Below, in pieces: positions 57,501-64,000 of a stretch of DNA of 64,000 nucleotides (position 1 is its first letter; every line of letters starts with the position of its first letter). A program made the translations under genes and the position numbers. The DNA is taken from NCBI RefSeq assembly GCF_040939455.1, contig NC_134106.1, positions 89,473,001-89,537,000 on the forward strand, read 5' to 3'. Under the pieces are notes generated by a model. The model was given only the letters and a program-made list of their open reading frames with translations. It did not search any database and was not told the origin of the DNA. Source of the DNA: Microcebus murinus (lineage: Eukaryota; Chordata; Mammalia; Primates; Cheirogaleidae).

Positions 57501-58869
57501 AACAGAACTAGAATCCAATATGCTGAAAGGATATTACCCAATGGTTTGAGGTCAGCAACACAACTCTTTTCAGCGTAAAACTGAAGTGGTTTATGACAAT
57601 GTTCCATTCAGGTTGTAGGTTGTTCTGTTGGCTTTCCATTCACTTACTATTTTTTTTTTTTTAAATAATCATCTACTTGATTCATAGTCTGTATGAGGCA
57701 TTAGAGGTTTAAATACTAACTGTCCTCTCTCAGTTTGCTCAATGTTTTAGGTAAGCTCTGAGTTCTCAGTAAAAATAAAATATAGCCAACGCAGGCTGGG
57801 AAAACAGGTAATCTGGGCAGGCTTTCTGAGCAAGGTAATAGAGTCAGCTTTTACAGCCTGAGTAGGTGTTACAAAAGGCACCTGGGTAGAGAAGTAACAG
57901 AAGCATCTATATTCCAGAGGAGAAAAAATGTATTCCAGATGCTTGTGGTAGTCAGATTCTTGGGAGGTTTTAATTAAAAATTCATACTTTTTGTCTCCAG
58001 TAAAACTTGAAAAAATTTGAAAGTTTAAAAAGCTGTAATTGCTATTTTAGAGGTCAGAGATCTGGATTTATTACAAACATGCAAGAGGAAGTGTAGAGAT
58101 GGTAAACTGTTCATCACTAAACTGCATATCTGAAAGGACCTTGGATGGCATCTTGCAGGAGGTTTTGATATGCACAGAAGTTTCACTAAAGAATGTGAGG
58201 CAAATCCATCCAGAGAACTCAGAGCTTGCCCTGAGGCCTTAAAAGAACTTTCTTCTCTTTTCAACACTCCCTGCTTTCCCTGGAACTGCTTGTCAGAATG
58301 CTGAAAAAGCCAGACTGCACTTGCAGAAAAAAAGAAAATACAGATGGTGGAGAGCATAAGGAAGTCAATTTGATAAGGCTTTATTTAAATAATTATTATT
58401 TTATGTTATAGTCTTCTCAACACTGGTCTGTCTCCTTTTTACCTGTAGGGCCATAGCTCTCTTTAAACAGTAGGTGAGTACTCCGGAGTGCTATGAAACA
58501 CTGATGCATCTTTTCCCTACCTAAGGCATATGTGTTGTTGAAAATGAGTGGACAGTAGTCAAAGGTCAAAAGGCTTGCAGAGATAGTCTAATCTTTAACC
58601 CAGGCACCAACAGAGAAGATTATCCTTGCAGAACTATTGGTTCCTCAACTATACAATGTATTTAATCATTACAAAAGACATTCGTGATGATGAAATAAAA
58701 GTAGATTATTTTGCATTGGTAACAATCTCCATAACGCTTGGACATTACCCTTTGTTGAACTCCTATAGAGGGAATAGCTTGTTCCACCCAATTTAACATG
58801 CCATTATATGCATTCAGTGGCATGCTCTCTAGCAAAGAATTGTGTGGTGGTTTACAATGGATCAAATCA
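57501..58869. other. Unassigned sequence
   Basis: T-run at 57648-57661. The 110-codon minus-strand frame at 58025-58357 is not recognised; its start-proximal hydrophobic stretch could mimic a signal peptide but nothing else supports a gene. Confidence 0.42.
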
Positions 58870-58985
58870 TGTATTATCTCATTTCATGACCTTCACCTTC
58901 ACCATTCTGTGAATGAGCTGTTGTCACCATCACCTCTGTTCACAGCTGCACAAATGTGCCAAGTTTAGAGTGATGCTAAATGGTG
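58870..58985 (-). mobile_element. MIR SINE fragment, weak
   Basis: CATGTATTATCTCATTTCAT and the following CA/CT-rich part resemble the MIR 3' half reversed ('tgtattatctcatttaatcctcacaac'). Confidence 0.5.
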
Positions 58986-58999
58986 GGAGTTGGCTTAAT

Positions 59000-59185
59000 G
59001 AGAAAACCTGGAATTCAGTTCATATTCTGACACATGGGGCTATCTGATCTTAGAAAAGTCACTGGTTTCTGAGTTTCAGTTTTCTCATATGTAAAATGTG
59101 CATAATTATTATTTAACCATTTCACACAGTTGAGGGGAGGATTAAACAAAGCAGGATCAGATATAAAGCAATTGTTCTGTGTGTG
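59000..59185 (+). mobile_element. MIR SINE
   Basis: CTGGAATTCAGTTCATATTC, CTATCTGATCTTAGAAAAGT, AGTTTCAGTTTTCTCATATG, TAAAATGTGCATAATTATTA and GAGGGGAGGATTAAACAAAG match MIR. Confidence 0.85.
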
Positions 59186-59329
59186 GTGGTTCTTTTCCCT
59201 GAAGTTTTATGTTTTTCTCTATAGTCGACTATAAAGTCTATTTGCTATTTGTTTAATCCAACTCAGTGCTCCAAGGAAAAAATGCCTGAGAAGCAAAAAT
59301 GATAATAAGAAAAGTATTAATATATTTAT

Positions 59330-59560
59330 ATGGTTTATATATATATTTAGTTGTATATGTATACATATAATAGCATTTATATTAGTATCATCATAACAAT
59401 ATTCATATTATACATTATAATTATTATAAAATATAGTCATAATGCAGATTATATATAACAATATCAATATGAATAACATATTCATATTGATATTGTTATA
59501 TATAATTCAATATGAATATGTTATTCATATTGAATATAAGCATTTAGATATATTATGTAT
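59330..59560. repeat. AT-rich region with a near-perfect palindrome
   Basis: Within 230 bp of almost pure A/T, 59448-59475 and 59479-59506 are exact reverse complements (28-bp arms, 3-nt spacer). A second exact pair, 59505-59518 and 59522-59535 (14-bp arms, 3-nt spacer), follows at once. The 25-bp centre of the first hairpin (59464-59488) is the reverse complement of 59508-59532. Confidence 0.96.
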
Positions 59561-59944
59561 TAATATATGAGATGCACAATATGTTCCTATAACTTGTACA
59601 TGTATCAGGGTATTACAGCAGAATTGAACCTGGACTGGACATAGATAGGATGTATATGCACAAAAATAGTTGTGGCTACTATGCTGAGATTGGAGTTGAA
59701 TATTGCTAAGGAGAGGGAAGAAAAACCACCTACTTCCACTCCCAGGTGCTTATCTACAAACAACACACAATACTAACAGCAAGTTTTTATAAATGAACTT
59801 TACCTGAGTGCAGGGAGGCTTCCTGGGATATATAGGGCCAATGTCCAGGGCCTTTCCTGATCAAATGGCAGCTGATCTTGGTGATTGGTCCTGTTGGGCC
59901 TTCTGAAGCCTGGTTTCTGATCATCATGACTGAAGGTGCTTGCA
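59561..59944. other. Unassigned sequence
   Basis: No recognised repeat with confidence; the GC-richer 59790-59940 may belong to an old LTR. Confidence 0.4.
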
Positions 59945-60045
59945 GAGGTAGAATAACAGCCTCCTAAAGATGTCCATGTCCTCATCCTTGAGCCTACGAG
60001 TATGTTAATTTACATAGTAAAAGGGACTTTGAAGGGGACTATGTT
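59945..60045 (+). mobile_element. MLT1-type LTR 5' fragment
   Basis: AGCCTCCTAAAGATGTCCAT, GTCCTCATCCTTGAGCCTAC and TACATAGTAAAAGGGACTTT match the first ~100 bp of an MLT1 LTR ('caaagatgtccacgtcctaatccc...atggcaaaagggactttgcag'). It then breaks off. Confidence 0.78.
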
Positions 60046-60130
60046 TATCTTGTCCACTACCATGTTACCAATACACACCACAGTGTCTGACTCATGGTGG
60101 AATTTAATATATCTTTGCTGACTAACGGTC
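60046..60130 (+). mobile_element. L2 3' end fragment
   Basis: TTGTCCACTACCATGTTACC, CACAGTGTCTGACTCATGGT and ATATCTTTGCTGACTAA resemble the last ~85 bp of L2. Confidence 0.55.
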
Positions 60131-60316
60131 CATTCTTGGGTCAGCCTTGTGCAGATGTGCACCATCTTCCTTGAGTTTCCCTAGCAGGTGCTTCCTCCGA
60201 AACCCATTCACTATCTCTCCACCGTGCTCTTTCATAGGGCAGTATTAATAGAATGTGGACCCTCCATTCTCCAACCCCTCAACATGCTCAGGTTGGTCAG
60301 GTTCCACAATAAACAT
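60131..60316. other. Unassigned sequence
   Basis: No recognised element in 186 bp. Confidence 0.5.
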
Positions 60317-60776
60317 TGTTGTGAGTTGAATTGCGTCCCTCAAAAAGTTATGTCAAAGTTTGTAATCCAAGGTACCTGCAAATGTGTCCTTATTTGGAAA
60401 TAGGATTTTTGCATATGTAATCAATTCACGATGAGATCATATTGGATTCAAGTGGGACCTAATCCAATGGCTGATGCCCTTATTAGAAAATAAAAATTTG
60501 GAGGCAGACACAAACAAAAGACATACAGCCATATGTAAGCAGGGGCAGAGTTTGGACTTATACTGCCACAAGCCAAGGAATGTCCAGGATGGTCGAAGGG
60601 CTGCTAGAAGCTCAGAGGGAGAAGTAGGGCAATTTTTCCCTCAAAGCCTTCTGAAAGGACCAATCCTGCTTGATTTCAAACTTCTGACATGCTTTAATGT
60701 GAGAAAATAAGTCTCTGTTGCTTTAGGCCACCCACTTTGTGGCAATTTGTTACTGCAGCCTCAGGAAACAAACACA
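60317..60776 (+). mobile_element. MLT1-type MaLR solo LTR, full length
   Basis: Starts TGTTGTGAGTTGAATTGCGT and continues GTGTCCTTATTTGGAAATAG, GTGGGACCTAATCCAATGGC and GCCACAAGCCAAGGAATGTC. It closes GAGAAAATAAGTCTCTGTTG, CTTTAGGCCACCCACTTTGT, GGCAATTTGTTACTGCAGCC and AACACA. All MLT1 blocks are present, including the region just before the 3' end. No internal sequence is attached. Open frames across it are incidental. Confidence 0.95.
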
Positions 60777-61894
60777 AAGGGCTGGGCTCAACTAGCATCT
60801 TTGCTATGTAAGCGTGACTTGACATCCAACCATCCTTACACGTGCCATCTACTACATCTACCCACGTGCACAAAGCCACACCACTTCTTTGTTGATTCGG
60901 GCAGACAAAGCCAGATCTATTTTTGCCATTCCAGCAGGAGGGGGACACTCTCCACACTTTTCTGACTAGCAGAGTCCCCACAGGGGCAACCTACAGTCAT
61001 TGACATAATCTGGTGATAAAGTAAAAGTTAATGTGTCAGCACCACAGGGCTCCTGTTAGCTACTGATTTGTTTTCTCGTTTGTGTAAATAGAAACTGAAC
61101 TCTCTGTGAAGCTAGGGGAAGAAACCCTCATCAGGGAGCTTTATAGGTTGCATAAATGTTTCCGACACCTGGGCCTCGTCTTACATACATAATCCTAACT
61201 CTAAGTGGCTCATTTTCTTCTGTAAACAGAAAAGTCAAAAATTTTAGCACATGGTGTTCCTCTGAATCCCTCAGGGAACTAGACATTGTACATTAAAAAG
61301 AAAACCAGCTATCCCCACTCAGGAGCCCAACTCCTAGTTTTGCCTTGAATAAGAACAGCAGGGTGTGCTGAAGTCGTACAACCTGAGCCGTGAGAGTATA
61401 TTCTACATCAAATTCTCAAAACCAAGGGATATCCATGGCAGTGCCCAGCCCTGTGAGGTAAAAGACTTTCCTCTTTGTAACAACCATCTGTTAGCCCCAG
61501 CGCCATTTTCCTCCCATGCTCTTCACTGTAGTCAGAGAATAGTGAGATTGTCCGAAAACTGAATTTCAATCTGGTAAGGAAGAACTGAAACCATAAAAGG
61601 TACAGGTCTTGAGAAAATAGGGAAAATAATATTTCACCAAATTGAAATAACATCTTTTAGACTGTGGAGATTGTTGAAAAAATCTAGTATCCCATCTTTA
61701 TAGATCATTAATTCCAACTTCCAATCTCCTGCAATCATGTGTTCAAGATAGTATTTGAGTGCCGTCACTCACCATGGGGAAAAGAGACCAGGCATAACTC
61801 AGATATACGGAAAGCTGTCTCTCTACCCAATGTTATGATAGTCCAATGCCCAGGCTGTACTTTTACAAGGACTGATTTGGAGTCTAAGAAATAC
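60777..61894. other. Unassigned 1.1-kb stretch
   Basis: Mixed composition. Open frames of 65-95 codons at 60694-60981 (minus, partly in the LTR), 61365-61562 (plus) and 61408-61653 (minus) are not recognised. No repeat named. Confidence 0.42.
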
Positions 61895-62248
61895 TCTCTT
61901 AGTCTGTTTGGGATGTTATAACAAGATACTATAAACTGAGTAGTTTATACACAACAAAAATTTATTTCTTACAGTTCAAGAAGCTGAGAAGTCTAACATT
62001 AAGGCACAAGCAGATTCAGTGCCCGGTGAGGGACTGCTTCCTGGAAACTTTTTGCTTTATCCTCACATGGTGGATGGGGTGAGGGAGCTCTCTATGGACT
62101 CTTGTATAAGGGCACTAATGCCAATCAGGAGGATTCCACTCTTATAACTTAATCACCTCCCAAGCCCCACCTCCTAATACCACCACATTGGGGGCTAGGA
62201 TTTAAACATATGAATTTTTCAAGGACTCAAACATTCAGACTATAGCAA
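61895..62248 (-). mobile_element. MaLR LTR (MST/MLT1-type), near full length
   Basis: TTAGTCTGTTTGGGATGTTA, CAAAAATTTATTTCTTACAG, AGATTCAGTGCCCGGTGAGG, TCCTCACATGGTGGATGGGG, AAGCCCCACCTCCTAATACC, CATTGGGGGCTAGGATTTAA and ACATTCAGACTATAGCA give the complete reversed layout. The relative at 52730-53090 is in the same orientation. Confidence 0.94.
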
Positions 62249-62940
62249 AGAGTGATGCATCAACAGCCAAAATACCTACATTGACATCCTACACCTGTGA
62301 CACTAGCTGGTATCACTACCACAGGGGCTAGTTCCTGAATCTCTTTGAAGTATAGGTACCTTGATATCAAAATGGGGCAATGTAACTTTTTTGAAATTAC
62401 CGTTAAGAACATAAAGCAATTGAAACCATTTTGCAATTAAACTCACCTAATGAATCTAATCTATATTTGTTACAGCTTTTTGAGAGATAGTTCTTTAGTA
62501 TGTTCTTGAGTGCTTTGACACACTTAGAGTTATTGCCAGAGAGCTCTGAATGTCACGAACTCTACCCTTGTTTTTATTCAATATAAGCCCCAGCTTGGCT
62601 CTCTGTCATGGACAGATAATATTTTTTGTGCTACAAAACTTTAAAATTAGGCTGAATACTTTATAGGCAACAAAAAAGTGGGGAAATTCTCTATTAATGA
62701 ACAGTGAATAGATTTATTTATATTTCATAAGAGAGATGAGGAAAAACTTCTCATCAATAGTAACAGAAAAAATACATTAACAATCGCCTCTGAAATCCTT
62801 AAATGTTTCTGTTATCTCCTAAAGCTTCTCATTAGATATATGGGTAAACTACCCTTCATATATATTCAGCACCAACATTCTCTTTGTATCTTTTGTTCTT
62901 ACTCAAATGCATTCCTTTTCTTGTCTCCTGGATTTCATCT
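62249..62940. other. Unassigned AT-rich sequence
   Basis: No recognised repeat or gene. Confidence 0.5.
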
Positions 62941-63040
62941 AGAAAGAAAGAAGGAAAGGATAGAGAAAGAAATGGGAGAGTGAAAGCAAGAGAGAGAGAG
63001 AGAATAAAGAGGGAAAAAGGGGAAGGAAGGAAGAAATGAA
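62941..63040. repeat. Purine-rich (GA/GGAA) low-complexity tract
   Basis: AGAAAGAAAGAAGGAAAGG, an (AG)n run at 62989-63002 and GGAAGGAAGGAAG, with a few interruptions. Confidence 0.92.
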
Positions 63041-63089
63041 ACCCTAATATTCTATTACCCTTTACTTCAACCCCTAGTCCATGTAAACC

Positions 63090-63545
63090 ACTAACTTATT
63101 TTCAATCTCTCTAGATTCACCAATTCTGGACATTTTATATAAATAGATTCCTATAATATATGGTCTTTTGATATTGGCCCCATTATTGTCAGATAATATT
63201 CCATTGTATTATTATGCCACATTGTATCTAACCATTCATCACTGATGAGCATTTGAGTTGTTTCCACTTTTTGGTTATTATACATAATACTGCTATGAGC
63301 ATTCATATATAATCTTTTGTGTGAATTGTAGATTTTTATTTCTATTGGGTACATATACCTAGGAATGCAATTGCTAGATCTGATGGCAACTCTATATTTA
63401 ACATTGTGAGAAACTGCCAAACTGTTTTCTAAAACAGCTGCACAATTTTACATTCCCACTAGCAGTGCATAAGAATTCCAATTTCCCCACATTTTCATCA
63501 ACACTTGCCTGTCTTATGACATCTTAGTCATTGGATGAGTGTGTG
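63090..63545 (-). mobile_element. L1M ORF2 end and 3' region, degraded
   Basis: Reversed L1M: CTGGACATTTTATATAAATA, ATATTCCATTGTATTATTAT, AACCATTCATCACTGATGAG, TTGAGTTGTTTCCACTTTTT, TTGGGTACATATACCTAGGA and ACATTCCCACTAGCAGTGCA. It is the same L1M region as 830-1690 in the other orientation. The 89-codon frame at 63151-63420 (minus) is a remnant of this. Confidence 0.92.
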
Positions 63546-64000
63546 GCTTCAAGACTATTATCACAGCTTGGAGATTAACACTTTTTGTCCCTTGTTAAGC
63601 CAGGGTCTAGTAAATAGTTTGGAGTTTTCTTTACCAATCACTCCTGACAGGGTAAAGCTTACATGCACATAGTCGTCCAGGCTCCCAGGGATAGTGTGAT
63701 TTAGTTTCTATGCTTGGGTCCCTGTGAGTAGTCCCTGGGCCAGAGTAGTTTATTGTCTACCTAGTGCTTGGTCAGAGATTCTGTTTAAGCCTCTTGTACC
63801 ATTGAGGCGTTTGCCCTTCGTGATTGGGTATCTGTGTGTGAGATTCGGGGATGCTCTCAAGCCTGCCCCACATTTTGCAATGATTTCTCCCAAGTCAGTG
63901 CAGCCTGACACATGTGCACAGACTTTCTGACCCCTGTGTTGACTCTAAACCACTAGGGTCCTTCTTAGCTGTCTCATTCCTTACTTCTCTCTGTTAAACT
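63546..64000. other. Unassigned sequence to the right edge
   Basis: Mixed-composition, GC-moderate sequence with a 68-codon open frame (63724-63930). Possibly internal to a larger element continuing past the edge; not recognised. Confidence 0.4.

Noticed and set aside
58025..58357. 110-codon minus frame with hydrophobic N-terminus
   Set aside because: No recognised protein family, no promoter or splice context; compatible with chance in this composition.
1..64000. CRISPR array, operon, prophage or bacterial-type systems
   Set aside because: No regularly spaced direct repeats, no dense coding, and mammalian SINE/LINE/LTR content throughout.
1..64000. tRNA, rRNA, U6, 7SK or Y RNA genes or pseudogenes
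   Set aside because: No stretch with the characteristic boxes or ends of these RNAs was recognised on either strand; MIR heads were the only tRNA-like sequences.

Overview
This is non-coding mammalian nuclear DNA, most likely from a Malagasy lemur (strepsirrhine primate). The evidence is AT-rich, CpG-poor sequence with many interspersed repeats. Three Alu copies carry an expanded linker containing TTAGTTGGCCAATTAATT, a form I associate with lemur Alus. Three L1 3' ends share one 3' UTR type, which I also know from prosimian L1s. I recognise no protein-coding exon, tRNA, rRNA or other functional RNA gene, so the window is intergenic or deep intronic. The long open frames are L1 ORF2 remains, antisense Alu or AT-rich chance frames. 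No CDS is annotated.

Layout. 1-1690: three L1 remnants, the first a relatively well preserved L1 ORF2 end running off the left edge. 1803-2143: lemur-type Alu. 2884-6096: an LTR remnant, an L1 whose two parts point in opposite directions, an MLT1-like LTR and a MER20. 7180-17935: L1M and MIR fragments, MER5A, an unnamed old repeat with a degenerate TATG microsatellite, and a small tandem repeat. 17936-21474: no recognised repeat. 21475-23530: L2 pieces, one holding a local direct and inverted duplication. 24780-26440: L1M end, older Alu with perfect target-site duplications, MIRs. 26441-31844: mostly unassigned. 31845-34560: TA repeat, lemur-type Alu, MIRs, an LTR-like segment. 36769-38974: (TTTA)n, Tigger fragment, solo class I ERV LTR, second MER20. 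39055-46790: MIR, L2, lemur-type L1 3' end, Alu and a 183-bp pure pyrimidine tract. 46791-49544: unassigned and somewhat GC-richer. 49545-54220: MIRs, older Alu, second opposed-parts L1, MaLR LTR, second copy of the unnamed repeat. 54221-61894: MIRs, the longest open frame outside recognised repeats, an LTR remnant, a near-perfect AT-rich palindrome, a full-length MLT1-type LTR. 61895-64000: MaLR LTR, purine tract, L1M remnant.

There are no genes here to form a pathway. Everything was identified by eye against remembered repeat consensus features, so subfamily names and boundaries (often +/-20 bp, more for MIR and L2) are approximate. I found no new biological system. The best leads are structural: the palindrome at 59448-59535, the templated duplication at 21513-21627, two L1 insertions with twin-priming geometry, and the homopyrimidine tract at 44782-44964.
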